Assembly (NCBI RefSeq): GCF_900637845.1
Contig: NZ_LR134439.1
Location: 1,364,001-1,428,000, forward strand
Origin: Erysipelothrix rhusiopathiae
Lineage (GTDB): Bacteria; Bacillota_I; Bacilli_A; Erysipelotrichales; Erysipelotrichaceae
DNA: 64,000 bases
Direction of reading: 5' to 3'
Under the pieces are notes generated by a model that saw only the letters and a program-made list of their open reading frames with translations, was not told where the DNA came from and did no database searches. The position numbers were made by a program, and so were the translations under genes. This document shows positions 26,306 to 35,075 of the stretch, piece by piece (within the stretch, counting starts at the first letter, position 1; each line of letters begins with the position of its first letter).

Positions 26306-26923
26306 ATGATGATTCAATTGAAGTCGGTAAGTCGAACATTTGGTAATCGCACGCTGTTTCATGATATTAATGAAAAATTTGTGGTGGGTGAGTTGGTTGG
26401 GATATCCGGGAAAAGTGGCTCTGGAAAAAGTACACTATTAAATATAATCGGTTTAATTGATTCTGATTATGAAGGAGAATTATTAATTGATTCGATAGCT
26501 ACTAAAAATATTAGCAAACGTAAAAAAGTGCAATTGGTCCGTGAGAATATCAACTATCTATTTCAAAACTATGCCTTAATTGATAATGAGAGCGTTCGGT
26601 ATAATCTTGAGTTGGTACTTAAAAAGAAAGATGATAATAAGTTAGACGATGCTTTAAAACAAGTTGGACTCGATAGCGCAATATTAGAAACCCCAATCTA
26701 TATACTTAGTGGAGGGGAGCAACAGAGAGTTGCATTGGCCCGGTGTATTTTAAAAAAAGGTAATATCGTTCTAGCGGATGAACCAACCGGTAATTTGGAT
26801 CAAGAAAATGCAGAGATTGTGATGGGAATTCTTTCTGAGTTTACAAAGCAAGGGAAAGTCGTTGTGATTGTTTCTCATAGTAAAGAAATTATGCAATTAT
26901 GCGATCGAGTTATAGAACTATAA
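26306..26923 (+). CDS. ABC ATPase of the lactococcin-972 export group
   Basis: 205 residues, the short MacB/LolD-like form that pairs with DUF1430 permeases. Walker A is GISGKSGSGKSTLLN (33-47), the Q-loop is in INYLFQNYALI, the signature is LSGGEQQRVALAR, Walker B is IVLADEPTGNLD and the H-loop is VIVSHSKEIM. It starts right after the permease stop with AAGGGGG inside the permease end, so the two are made together. A 660-bp gap follows. Confidence 0.9.
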   Translation: MMIQLKSVSRTFGNRTLFHDINEKFVVGELVGISGKSGSGKSTLLNIIGLIDSDYEGELLIDSIATKNISKRKKVQLVRENINYLFQNYALIDNESVRYNLELVLKKKDDNKLDDALKQVGLDSAILETPIYILSGGEQQRVALARCILKKGNIVLADEPTGNLDQENAEIVMGILSEFTKQGKVVVIVSHSKEIMQLCDRVIEL

Positions 26924-27585
26924 TAAGATGAATAGTCTATTAAGGGCATTCGTAAATCTAGATCTTTAATTCCGAAATAATAGTAGTAATTTTTATATCT
27001 AATATTTCGTTGAATAAACCGAACGCCTAATTATGCATGTGGCTTTTCAGGCGGTTGATGTGTCACTTAAAATGAATCTATCTCGGAAGATAGATTACCA
27101 ATGCACTTATTATTTTTTATTTTGACAAAGTGTCTTGATTATTGATCATGTTATGGTAATATCTGTGTAAGGGCTTTCTAAGTTGAAGCATGATTTTATA
27201 AGGTATAAATAATATCGGTAGATGCTTTTTCTATAATCAATGTTGGAGTATTTCTCTGAGAAAAGAATCGACTATAAACTATTAGATAGTAGCTTTTTAT
27301 TTTCAATTTCAACATTTATAACGTAACCAATGATCGAATGCATAATGAACAAGTTATCTAATCTTATAGATTCAAATCAAAAGAGCAAAAGGTATGTTTT
27401 GACGTAGTCATCGAATTGGCGTACCAGTACCTAGTCATAGTAGAAATGGGTACTCAGGGGATGATTTGATCATAATTCGTACTCCTTGGGTCTATTTGTA
27501 TAATGTAAGTGCAGTGCTTAAGAACAGAATTATATTCAAATATTGAGTGTAATTTATTATTAATAAAATTATGAGGGGGAATATT
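26924..27585. other. Long gene-free stretch
   Basis: 662 bp without a supportable gene. An inverted repeat (AACCG..CGCCT near 27018 and AGGCGGTT near 27050) may end the ABC transcript. A possible promoter (TTGATT, 16 bases, TAATAT) lies near 27138-27165 but has no gene behind it. The stretch may hold a decayed gene or an unrecognised RNA. Confidence 0.4.
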
Positions 27586-27828
27586 ATGAATAAAAATAAA
27601 CAGGCAATGAAACTTGGAGAAATATCATTTGGTGCTGGCTTTTTTGCTTTTGTTGTACTAAGAATCGCACATGTTTTTTATGCTGCTGATCGGGTTATAA
27701 GTGGAGACTCATGGAACATATTCTTACAATTTAAAGGACTTACGATGATTAATCTATTATCATATGCATTAATTGTATTTTCGATAATAGCTTTTATTTA
27801 TTCTTTGCTTAATATTGTTAAAGAATAG
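27586..27828 (+). CDS. Small membrane protein, unknown function
   Basis: 80 residues with two hydrophobic segments (about 13-33, FGAGFFAFVVLRIAHVFYAA; and 54-77, LLSYALIVFSIIAFIYSLLNIV). The ATG at 27586 follows GAGGGGGAATATT. The more upstream in-frame ATG at 27571 overlaps that ribosome site and is rejected. It lies inside the export and immunity cluster. Small two-helix proteins of this kind often protect against bacteriocins, but nothing in the sequence proves this. Confidence 0.6.
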   Translation: MNKNKQAMKLGEISFGAGFFAFVVLRIAHVFYAADRVISGDSWNIFLQFKGLTMINLLSYALIVFSIIAFIYSLLNIVKE

Positions 27829-27930
27829 ACCATATGGATATGAATCAAAAACATCAGATCCAGTCTATCTATTTGGAAGAAATCATTTAGTTTGAATATC
27901 TACAGCCCTTTAAATGAGTATAGCTTTGTT

Positions 27931-27957
27931 AGTGCGGGAAATGACCGCACTTTTTTT
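27931..27957 (+). terminator. Intrinsic terminator
   Basis: AGTGCGG and CCGCACT pair around a seven-base loop and are followed by seven T residues, about 100 bp after the small membrane protein gene. Confidence 0.85.
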
Positions 27958-28147
27958 ATAAAAAATGAGTTAGATTCATTATGTAGAAATACTCTGTCTA
28001 ACACTATGATATTAGACAGTAAATAATATGAAAATACTCTGTTTAAAAATCTTATGTTTGAATGGTAGATTACTTAAATTGGAATAATCCTACATAGATT
28101 AAAGTTGATGAAAAACATGTATAATAAAATTAACAGGAGGAATTTGA

Positions 28148-28552
28148 ATGAAAAGGTTCATAATCGTATGGGTACTTGTTTTAGCGTTCATTTCCGGTTG
28201 TAGTAAGCAAGACATGCTTAAGACAATGCAAGATGATATTGAGTTAAATGGTATTGAAAGTGTTCGCATAGAGAGACATATCGGTCCAACTGTTTTAGAA
28301 CGTGAAGTGAATGCTGAAGATATCCCAGAACTCGTAGACGCATTAGATGAATTTGAGGTAGAGAAAATCTCTAAGAATAAAATGGAAGTTATCTATGGTG
28401 GAATGATAGCACTAACAATAAATCTAAAGAGTGGAACTACTTACGAATTTAACAATGTAGGTAATTATTACTTGATTATTAATAATGAGAATTATATTAT
28501 TAAAAATAATAGTTTTAAATCATTTGATAGTTGGGTCGATGCGGTATTGTAG
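28148..28552 (+). CDS. Small lipoprotein, unknown function
   Basis: 134 residues with a lipoprotein signal (hydrophobic 4-16, lipobox ISGC with Cys 19). A mature domain of about 115 residues follows, mixed beta-strand in character (SVRIERHIGPTVLEREV, ALTINLKSGTTYEFNN). The ribosome site AGGAGG supports the start. The mature part loosely resembles the protein at 38020-38436 in length and strand pattern. It would sit on the outer face of the membrane. A terminator follows. It could be an immunity lipoprotein, by location only. Confidence 0.7.
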   Translation: MKRFIIVWVLVLAFISGCSKQDMLKTMQDDIELNGIESVRIERHIGPTVLEREVNAEDIPELVDALDEFEVEKISKNKMEVIYGGMIALTINLKSGTTYEFNNVGNYYLIINNENYIIKNNSFKSFDSWVDAVL

Positions 28553-28642
28553 CGATAAACTTTATACTGATTTGATATGTTCGAAAAATTATTATTGAGA
28601 ATAATTGAATTAGGTATTACTCGATAAATGAATATATATGCA

Positions 28643-28668
28643 AAGTGCGAAATCATTCGCACTTTTTT
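28643..28668 (+). terminator. Intrinsic terminator after the lipoprotein gene
   Basis: AAGTGCGA and TCGCACTT form an eight-base stem with a six-base loop, followed by a T run. Confidence 0.85.
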
Positions 28669-28863
28669 GTCATTTAAGAGTAAAACGACGATTAAAAAAT
28701 TTCCGTATCTAATTTAATACTGGGGTATAAAATGGAAGTATTATATGCAATAATCTAAATATTTCCTAAATATAATCGTGTCTCTAATACGAAATAGCGG
28801 AGTAAAATAAAGGCTTTTTTTGTGTTATATTTTATGCGTACACAAAAGAATAGGAGGATGATT

Positions 28864-29292
28864 ATGAGAAAAGCATTTTGTGTATCGGTTTTTTTGATTT
28901 TTACGATGGTGTTAGGAAGTATCGTTGATTTATCCGTCCAAGCGAATGAAGCTGCTGGACCAACGGACTATAATTGCTATTATTATGGTTTTGATGGTCG
29001 TGCAAATAGAAGAAGAGCGATAGTTTCAAGTGTTGTTGATAAAGAGACGTATAGCCCAAGTGGTATTGAATGGGATTATTCGTCTTTAAAAGGTCTCAAC
29101 ATGTTCTTTTCGATTCATAATTCTAGAACGGGTAAGGAACAAAGAGAGGTTCTTTTTATGAATCATGACTCGGGTTGTTTTACAATAACAAATACCAATA
29201 CAAAGAGAGGAACTCAATATGATCTTCGGGCTCGCAGACAAAATATATGGGATAGTGGGTATACACAAGTTTCGGGATCTTGGAGACCGTAA
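28864..29292 (+). CDS. Secreted two-cysteine protein, copy 1 (candidate bacteriocin-like effector)
   Basis: 142 residues. The signal peptide spans about 1-27 (KAFCVSVFLIFTMVLGSI, cleavage likely after VQA). A mature protein of about 115 residues has two Cys (NCYYYGFDG and DSGCFTI), probably forming one disulphide, and ends in VSGSWRP. I start at the ATG at 28864 behind AGGAGG; the ORF start at 28822 lacks a site. It is not a recognised family, though the size, secretion and ABC neighbours recall lactococcin-972-like proteins. Its paralogue at 33760 has an almost identical signal region but a more divergent mature part. It heads a four-gene unit with two membrane proteins and an ATPase. Confidence 0.75.
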   Translation: MRKAFCVSVFLIFTMVLGSIVDLSVQANEAAGPTDYNCYYYGFDGRANRRRAIVSSVVDKETYSPSGIEWDYSSLKGLNMFFSIHNSRTGKEQREVLFMNHDSGCFTITNTNTKRGTQYDLRARRQNIWDSGYTQVSGSWRP

Positions 29293-29320
29293 GACTTTAA
29301 AATAGGATAGGAATTGTAAT

Positions 29321-30187
29321 ATGCTTTCACGTAACGTAAGAAAAAATAGTGATTACCTACTTATTGTATTACTTTCTGCATCTGTATTTTTCATTTCTCT
29401 AGAATCGAATAATCACACGCTATCAACGCTTTGGGATGGATTTCAGAATTGTTTTAAGTTTTCGGGAATCGATGCGTTAGAATTCGGTGGAGAGAACAAT
29501 TGGTGGCCGTTTTTCCATCAAAGTGTAGGGTCCTACATTAGTATGATGATCTGGGGCTCGAATTTATTTCAATTATTACTTCCTCTATTTATCACTATTG
29601 TTGGGATAAACATCTACCTAAAGAAAAACAATGAGCACTTTTTTGAGTGTTACCGTTTTGATTGTTATTCAAAATTCATACGGAAGAAGATTTTTGAAGA
29701 GTCGCTTAAAGTTTCAATTTCAATCTTCTTGGGTTATTTAATTTTCTATATATTCGCCTCATTATTTGGAAGTAAAGTGAGTGCAGATGATATACAATTT
29801 GGTATTCCGGTAAAACTATTCATTGATTGGCTGCCTAAAGATTTCTTTTTAAACCACTGTAGGCTTTATCACTTATTATGGGGAATATTTGTATTCTTTA
29901 TTGTTCCATTTATTTATGGCGTCGCATATGGATTTGTAGTCCCTTATTTCCAAAATTTACCTATGGTAACACTAGCATTTACGATGTATTTTATTGCGTT
30001 TTCAATCGCAAGTTCATTATTTATCCCTTATAACTCTGTATTTAGATATATGTTCGATCCATCAGCTGTAATCGTTTCAGGAGCTTATAGTTATCCTAAT
30101 ACACTTATGTATCTATCGTCATTGCTTATTCCGATTATCACAGCAGTAGTTTTGTACTTTATAAGTTGGCGTCGTTATGAAGTTTAG
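29321..30187 (+). CDS. Polytopic membrane protein of the module, copy 1 (ABC-2-like permease)
   Basis: 288 residues with about six hydrophobic segments (15-32, 85-102, 135-155, 190-210, 220-240, 262-282). It has the size and spacing of small ABC-2-type permeases but no clear family signature. The start MLSRNVRKNSDYLL follows a weak GGATAGG site 28 bp after the secreted-protein gene. Its end overlaps the next permease gene by 11 bp, so the two are coupled. With the next two genes it likely forms a transporter that exports or neutralises the secreted protein; this is inferred from order. Confidence 0.75.
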   Translation: MLSRNVRKNSDYLLIVLLSASVFFISLESNNHTLSTLWDGFQNCFKFSGIDALEFGGENNWWPFFHQSVGSYISMMIWGSNLFQLLLPLFITIVGINIYLKKNNEHFFECYRFDCYSKFIRKKIFEESLKVSISIFLGYLIFYIFASLFGSKVSADDIQFGIPVKLFIDWLPKDFFLNHCRLYHLLWGIFVFFIVPFIYGVAYGFVVPYFQNLPMVTLAFTMYFIAFSIASSLFIPYNSVFRYMFDPSAVIVSGAYSYPNTLMYLSSLLIPIITAVVLYFISWRRYEV

Positions 30188-30902
30188 AAAAATAAAAAAA
30201 ATCTTACCATGTATTATGGTCCTCCCATTACTGATCATTACTTTTATACACTTGGTAAATGTACACCTTGATTCGATACATGGATTCCAAATTTACGCTG
30301 AGCATAAAGTATATTTCATGAACTCATCTGCATTCAGTAGAGTCGGACTCTATTTCAAAGACATAATAATTTTTGGGGTATTGAATCTGATTGTTTATTA
30401 CTTGTTTCTCTATACAGATACCGTAAGCGAACAGGAAACGTCAATTCATATGTTTATGATGTCACGATTTAAAAGTATAACCCGTTATTGGCTCTATCTA
30501 TTTTCAAAATATTTAAAGAACTCCCTCGCCATAATTATGGGTTATGGAGCACTTTTAGTTGCTTTTTCAAATACTCAACACATTCGTTTCGTTTTGTCTC
30601 CTAATAGTTTAGTTGAACTTTTTTTACAGGGCATCAAGATAGCACTATTGATGGTATTTTTAAAACTACTTTATAATTTTATAAACATAGCAACAAAAAA
30701 CGGTTCTCGATCAATTCACAAAATATTTACTGTATTTATATTGTTGTTAGCAGATATAATCATCGGCAAGTATCATTTAATTGTAATGCCTGACACGTAT
30801 GATATCAATTTACGGTATATCTCAATCTATATATGTTTCATTGTTATGACTTATTTTTTATACTGGGGTCATTCAAAAAAGATTGGAGAATATTATGATT
30901 AA
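30177..30902 (+). CDS. Second polytopic membrane protein of the module, copy 1
   Basis: 241 residues with about six hydrophobic segments (first at 10-29, LPCIMVLPLLIITFIHLV). Translation is coupled on both sides: it overlaps the preceding gene by 11 bp and the ATPase start by eight bp. It has 90% or more identity by eye to its copy at 35065. It probably forms the heterodimeric membrane part of an ABC transporter with its neighbour. Confidence 0.75.
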   Translation: MKFRKIKKILPCIMVLPLLIITFIHLVNVHLDSIHGFQIYAEHKVYFMNSSAFSRVGLYFKDIIIFGVLNLIVYYLFLYTDTVSEQETSIHMFMMSRFKSITRYWLYLFSKYLKNSLAIIMGYGALLVAFSNTQHIRFVLSPNSLVELFLQGIKIALLMVFLKLLYNFINIATKNGSRSIHKIFTVFILLLADIIIGKYHLIVMPDTYDINLRYISIYICFIVMTYFLYWGHSKKIGEYYD

Positions 30903-31530
30903 GATAAGAAATGTATCGAAACGATTTAAATATTTAGAAATTTTCGACGACATCTCTTTGGAACTTCCGAAGGGTAAGATTGTAGGACTCGTTGGAGAGA
31001 ATGGGTCTGGTAAAAGTGTACTCTTGAAGATGCTGTGTGGCTATTCTAAACCCACCTCAGGATCAATCAATGTGTATGGTGAAACATTAGGTGTAAACCG
31101 TGATTTTCCGAACAGTGTTGGCGTTTTAATTAATGATTCGCATTTCATCAAAAACTACACAGGTATGGAAAATCTCGAGTACTTGATAAATATTCGTAAA
31201 CAAACGGATAAAACCTTCATTAACGAATTAATTCAAATCTTCGATATGGAACGCAATATTCACAAGCACTATAAGTCTTATTCGTTAGGAATGAAACAAA
31301 AGTTACGAATCATTCAAGCGTTTATGGAACAACCAAATCTCGTACTCTTAGATGAACCCTTTAATGCTCTTGATAAAAGGTCAACAATGGTACTCGTAGA
31401 TTTAATTAAAAGATATATCAATGAAGACCGAATCATTATCTTCACAAGCCATGAGTATCAACATATCGAGCACCTAGCAGATACCGTCTTAACAATACAA
31501 GATAAAAAAATCATGGTTGATTGTGCATAA
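30895..31530 (+). CDS. ABC transporter ATPase of the module, copy 1
   Basis: 211 residues. Walker A is GLVGENGSGKSVLLK (about 31-45), the signature is YSLGMKQKLRII, Walker B is LVLLDEPFNALD and the H-loop is FTSHEYQHIEHLAD. The Ser-Val after Lys in Walker A is slightly unusual but allowed. The ATG at 30895 follows TTGGAGA; the in-frame TTG at 30883 is part of that site. It energises the two membrane proteins before it. A terminator follows. Confidence 0.9.
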   Translation: MIKIRNVSKRFKYLEIFDDISLELPKGKIVGLVGENGSGKSVLLKMLCGYSKPTSGSINVYGETLGVNRDFPNSVGVLINDSHFIKNYTGMENLEYLINIRKQTDKTFINELIQIFDMERNIHKHYKSYSLGMKQKLRIIQAFMEQPNLVLLDEPFNALDKRSTMVLVDLIKRYINEDRIIIFTSHEYQHIEHLADTVLTIQDKKIMVDCA

Positions 31531-31555
31531 GAGCCAATCAATAAAACATTGATAA

Positions 31556-31608
31556 AAAAACACGCTCATCAAACTGGATGTAGACCAGTCGAATGAACGT
31601 GTTTTTTT
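31556..31608 (+). terminator. Terminator of module copy 1
   Basis: AAACACGCTCAT and ATGAACGTGTTT pair with one mismatch around an inner CTGG/CCAG stem, followed by T residues. The copy 2 module ends with a similar but shorter hairpin. The rest of 31609-31888 holds no gene. Confidence 0.8.
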
Positions 31609-31888
31609 ATATATAATCTTAACCGTACTTAGACTGCTTCGGTTGAAATCAACATTTAGGTAGAAGACTTTCGTCAAGATTCGTTTTAGAATGAATTCAA
31701 ATACAAAAGACTTTTTAATTTACACGCGTTGAAGTTAGTATCGAAAGTACTTTAAAATCAAGAATAACTTAAAAGTATAATATTATTTCCATTGTTAAGT
31801 TTACGGAGAAAAAAACAATGTTGATTTTAATATTTGAATAGTGTTACTGTTTGTATATACTACAAATTGAACATAAAGAGGGGAAATT

Positions 31889-32503
31889 ATGGAGAAGCGT
31901 AGAAATTGTTTTTTGAAGATTGTTACTGTTGTACTTGTAGGTGTGATAACCTTTTCAGCCTCACTAACAGATTTATATGCCGCAAGTGGTAAGAAAACTT
32001 TATGGGTTCCACTGTATAAGCAAGGGCAAACGTATTGGTGTTGGGCTACGTCAGCTAAGATGGTAGGGGATTACCTTTACGGAAGTAGAGGGTCGATTTC
32101 AGATATAGTCTATCAGGTGACAGGCGAGAGGAATACTTCGTCAAAAGGAAGTGTTTCTGAAACGGTCGAGGCTGTTAATTATGCTTCTGCCTATGGAAAT
32201 CACTATATTTCTAAGTATGGACCTTTGGGTTATTGGAAATATGCTACTTCCATTAATAATGGAAAACCTTACATCATTTTATTTGAATCAGACTTTAAAG
32301 AGGGAAGAAGTGGTCATGCGATTGTAGGAAGAGGTTATAAATGGGTCGAAAATAAAAACTCGTCCGATTATCATTATATTGAAGTCAATGATCCTTGGGG
32401 AAGAACCGTTTTTGTTGAATACGCTTCATTTGTTGGAGGAAAAGATCATATCTGGAATAAAGCAAATATTGTTTATAGTATCGTAGCGAAGGGGAAATTC
32501 TAA
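31889..32503 (+). CDS. Secreted papain-like cysteine protease (C39/C70-like)
   Basis: 204 residues. The signal peptide is 1-32 (IVTVVLVGVITFSASLTDLYAA) and a protease domain follows directly. The catalytic Cys 51 is in QTYWCWATSAKMVGDYL, with Gln 46 as probable oxyanion residue. His 143 is in RSGHAIVGRGY and Asn 167 in YIEVNDPWG. This order fits the papain-like families of AvrRpt2 and C39-like secreted enzymes. No other domain is present. It lies between the two copies of the secreted-protein module, two bases upstream of a membrane-anchored partner. It could process the secreted proteins or act as an effector itself; neither is shown. Confidence 0.82.
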   Translation: MEKRRNCFLKIVTVVLVGVITFSASLTDLYAASGKKTLWVPLYKQGQTYWCWATSAKMVGDYLYGSRGSISDIVYQVTGERNTSSKGSVSETVEAVNYASAYGNHYISKYGPLGYWKYATSINNGKPYIILFESDFKEGRSGHAIVGRGYKWVENKNSSDYHYIEVNDPWGRTVFVEYASFVGGKDHIWNKANIVYSIVAKGKF

Positions 32504-32505
32504 TT

Positions 32506-33426
32506 ATGAGTAGATTTAAGATAAAGTATTGGATTATTTTGGGATTCGTCTTAATTGTGACTGCTTCGAGTCATATTTTACCAAAAAACTTAGTTTATGC
32601 AGATAGCGATGAGGGTACACAAATAGACGCGATCAGTATAAAAGCTAAGGATAAGGAATCAGTTAATGAGAGTCAAAAGTTTTTTGAATTGTTTATCGAT
32701 GATCAAAGTCCAAGGAGAAGTAGAAGTCTAGGACAGGATACTTTTATTAGTCCGCTAAGTGGTAAGATGATAAAGCTTCTCATGTTGAATAAAGATATTG
32801 TTATTTCTATTTTAGAAAATGAGGACATCAACTTAAATGAGGCTTCAATCGCATTTGAGTCATTAACAGAAACAAATCAAATTGCAAACTTTCAAGAAGT
32901 AGATGGCGAATATATTCTAACAAATTTAGAGATGACCGATAGTGGAACACTTTCTATCGACTTGGACTATGTTGAAAATTATATTAATGATAACAAGCTT
33001 GATTCAGAAAAGGTTGCGTATGTTAGAACTGGGCTACGTCCTGATTTAGCATTTGTATATTCTACTGAGACAGAGGAAATTATTCCCTTCTATAAAAATA
33101 TTGGAGATTTTATTGAAATAGAAGGCGTTAAAAACGGACAAATATATAAAGCTGAAGAATTGAGAGGGCCATTGCAAAAATATTATGATGCAATATATAC
33201 TGTGGTTCCTGAAGAAGGCATTACTAAAGGAAGCGAATTATTTGGCGGACCATCTAAAAGTGTTTTTGGTAAAAACGATTTAAGTGAAAATTTTAGAATT
33301 AACAATTCTAAATCTAAATTGGTTAGATCAATCATAATTGCAACACTTTCAATGATTGCTACTGGAATCGCTATTCTATATACCAGTAATAGAAAAAAAC
33401 TTAAGCAAAGAAAGAATCAAGATTAA
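32506..33426 (+). CDS. Membrane-anchored extracellular protein, partner of the protease
   Basis: 306 residues with a signal peptide (about 1-30, YWIILGFVLIVTASSHIL), an acidic extracellular domain of about 230 residues and a C-terminal membrane helix (274-292, SIIIATLSMIATGIAILYT) followed by the basic tail NRKKLKQRKNQD. No LPXTG motif is present, so it stays in the membrane. Not a known family. It starts two bases after the protease stop, so the two are co-translated. An inhibitor or propeptide-like partner, or an immunity protein for the protease, would fit, but this is speculation. A terminator follows at 33470. Confidence 0.7.
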   Translation: MSRFKIKYWIILGFVLIVTASSHILPKNLVYADSDEGTQIDAISIKAKDKESVNESQKFFELFIDDQSPRRSRSLGQDTFISPLSGKMIKLLMLNKDIVISILENEDINLNEASIAFESLTETNQIANFQEVDGEYILTNLEMTDSGTLSIDLDYVENYINDNKLDSEKVAYVRTGLRPDLAFVYSTETEEIIPFYKNIGDFIEIEGVKNGQIYKAEELRGPLQKYYDAIYTVVPEEGITKGSELFGGPSKSVFGKNDLSENFRINNSKSKLVRSIIIATLSMIATGIAILYTSNRKKLKQRKNQD

Positions 33427-33469
33427 CTGAGTAAGTTTCAATCCTGGTTAGCTATTAGCCTCATAAACA

Positions 33470-33510
33470 AAAAGAACTAACACCTGTTTTAATCCGGCGT
33501 TAGTTCTTTT
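33470..33510 (+). terminator. Terminator of the protease operon
   Basis: AAAAGAACTAAC and GTTAGTTCTTTT pair around a loop with an inner CC/GG, ending in T residues. The following 250 bp up to the next gene contain only the conserved leader of module copy 2. Confidence 0.85.
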
Positions 33511-33759
33511 ATTTGTTAATAGAATTATTCTGTTATTACATTGGGTTCTCAGGACTTTCACTTGAGCATAACAAAGAGAAAAGTGTGCTTGAATTCTAAA
33601 AAATATGTACTTTTGATATTAAACTGAATAGATTTATTCTATGCAATTAATCGAATATCTCCTTAATAATAGAATGAAATTCCTACGAAAGAGCGGAGTA
33701 AAAAAACGCTTTTTTTTATGATATATTTTATGCGTACACAAATGAAAAGGAGGGTGGTT

Positions 33760-34188
33760 ATGAGAAAAACGTTTTGTGTATCGGTTTTTTTGATTTTTAC
33801 GATGGTGTTAGGAAGTATTGTTGATTTATCCGTCCAAGCGAATGAAGCTGCTGGACCAACGGACTATAATTGCTATTATTATGGTTTCGATGGCAAAGCA
33901 AATAGAACGAGAGCTAGGGTGTCAAGTATCGTTGATAAGGAAACCAATAGTCCAAGCGGTATTGAGTGGGATGCTTCTTCTATTAAAGGGATTAACATGT
34001 ACTTCTCAATTCATGAAGCAAAAACAGATTATCTTAAAAAAGAGGTGTTCTTTGCAAATTCAGATTATGGATGCTTTACGATCACGGGTACTGACACTGT
34101 AAAAGGGGTGCAATATGATTTGCGCGCACGCCGTCAACATATTTGGGATTTTAGAGCAACTCATGTTTCAGGTTCCTGGAGACCTTAG
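33760..34188 (+). CDS. Secreted two-cysteine protein, copy 2
   Basis: 142 residues with the same plan as copy 1: signal peptide ending at VQA, Cys in NCYYYGFDG and DYGCFTI, and end VSGSWRP. The first 45 codons are nearly identical in DNA to copy 1, while the next 90 differ at roughly one residue in three, concentrated in SIHEAKTDYLKKEVFFANSD and the last 20 residues. The conserved delivery part and variable body suggest diversification of an exported effector. The start at 33760 is set by AAGGAGGGTGG. It lies 20 bp upstream of its permease gene. Confidence 0.75.
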   Translation: MRKTFCVSVFLIFTMVLGSIVDLSVQANEAAGPTDYNCYYYGFDGKANRTRARVSSIVDKETNSPSGIEWDASSIKGINMYFSIHEAKTDYLKKEVFFANSDYGCFTITGTDTVKGVQYDLRARRQHIWDFRATHVSGSWRP

Positions 34189-34208
34189 ATGAAGTGATGA
34201 TTGATAGT

Positions 34209-35075
34209 ATGTTACCGAAATTTGTAAGAAAGAACACTGATTACCTTCTTATTGCATTACTTTCGTCATCTGTATTCTTTATCTCGATCGAGTGCGAATA
34301 TGGTACTCTTTCAAGGCTTTGGGAGGGATACCAAAATGGTTTCAAACTTACGAGCTTAGAAGCATTAAAGTATGGCTCAGAAATAAACTGGTGGACATTG
34401 TTTCACCATAGTGTTGGATCCTATATAGGTATGATGATTTGGGGCACAAATTTATTTCAATTATTACTTCCACTATTTATCACTATTGTTGGGATAAACA
34501 TCTACTTAAAGAAAAACAATGAGTACTTTTTTGAGTGTTATCGTCATGACCGTCATTCGAAGTTTATGCTTAAAAAAATTGTTGGAGAATCGCTAAAAGT
34601 ATCGGCATCAATCTTTTTGGGATATCTACTCTTTTATATATTCACATTTTTTGTGGGAAGCAAAGTTACTGTCGATGACATGCAATTTGGTATTCCAGTA
34701 AAACTATTCATTGATTGGTTTCCTAAAGATTTCTTTTTAAATCACTGTAGGCTGTATCACTTATTATGGGGAATCTTTGTATTCTTTATTGTTCCATTAA
34801 TTTATGGCGTCGCATATGGATTTGTAGTCCCTTATTTCCGAAATTTGCCTATGGCAACACTAGTATTTACGATGTATTTTATTGCATTTTCAATCGCAAG
34901 TTCATTATTTATCCCTTATAACTCTGTTTTTAGATATATGTTCGATCCATCAGCTGTGATCGTTTCAGGAGCTTATAGTTATCCTAATACACTTATGTAT
35001 CTATCGTCATTGCTGGTTCCGATTATCACAGCAGGAGTATTGTACTTTATAAGTTGGCGTCGTTATGAAGTTTAG
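34209..35075 (+). CDS. Polytopic membrane protein of the module, copy 2
   Basis: 288 residues with about six hydrophobic segments, homologous along its length to the protein at 29321. The N-terminal 60 residues differ more than the rest (ECEYGTLSRLWEGYQNGFKLTSLEALKYG). An in-frame ATG at 34194 exists, but alignment with copy 1 favours the ATG at 34209, which gives the same 288-residue length. Neither start has a strong ribosome site, so coupling to the upstream gene is likely. It overlaps the next gene by 11 bp. Confidence 0.72.
   Translation: MLPKFVRKNTDYLLIALLSSSVFFISIECEYGTLSRLWEGYQNGFKLTSLEALKYGSEINWWTLFHHSVGSYIGMMIWGTNLFQLLLPLFITIVGINIYLKKNNEYFFECYRHDRHSKFMLKKIVGESLKVSASIFLGYLLFYIFTFFVGSKVTVDDMQFGIPVKLFIDWFPKDFFLNHCRLYHLLWGIFVFFIVPLIYGVAYGFVVPYFRNLPMATLVFTMYFIAFSIASSLFIPYNSVFRYMFDPSAVIVSGAYSYPNTLMYLSSLLVPIITAGVLYFISWRRYEV

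Larger units (their letters stand above)
28790..31559 (+). repeat. Large direct repeat, copy 1 (four-gene secreted protein/ABC module)
   Basis: This block and 33670-36448 carry the same four genes in the same order at about 4.89 kb distance, with long stretches of near-identical DNA. The shared sequence starts in the leader (AGCGGAGTAAAA) and ends after the ATPase stop (GAGCCAATCAATAAAAC). Borders are approximate. Confidence 0.85.

Noticed and set aside
28864-29292. Secreted protein as a true lactococcin 972 homologue
   Set aside because: The size and ABC neighbours are suggestive, but the mature sequence lacks the motifs I know from that family, so only likeness in context is stated.
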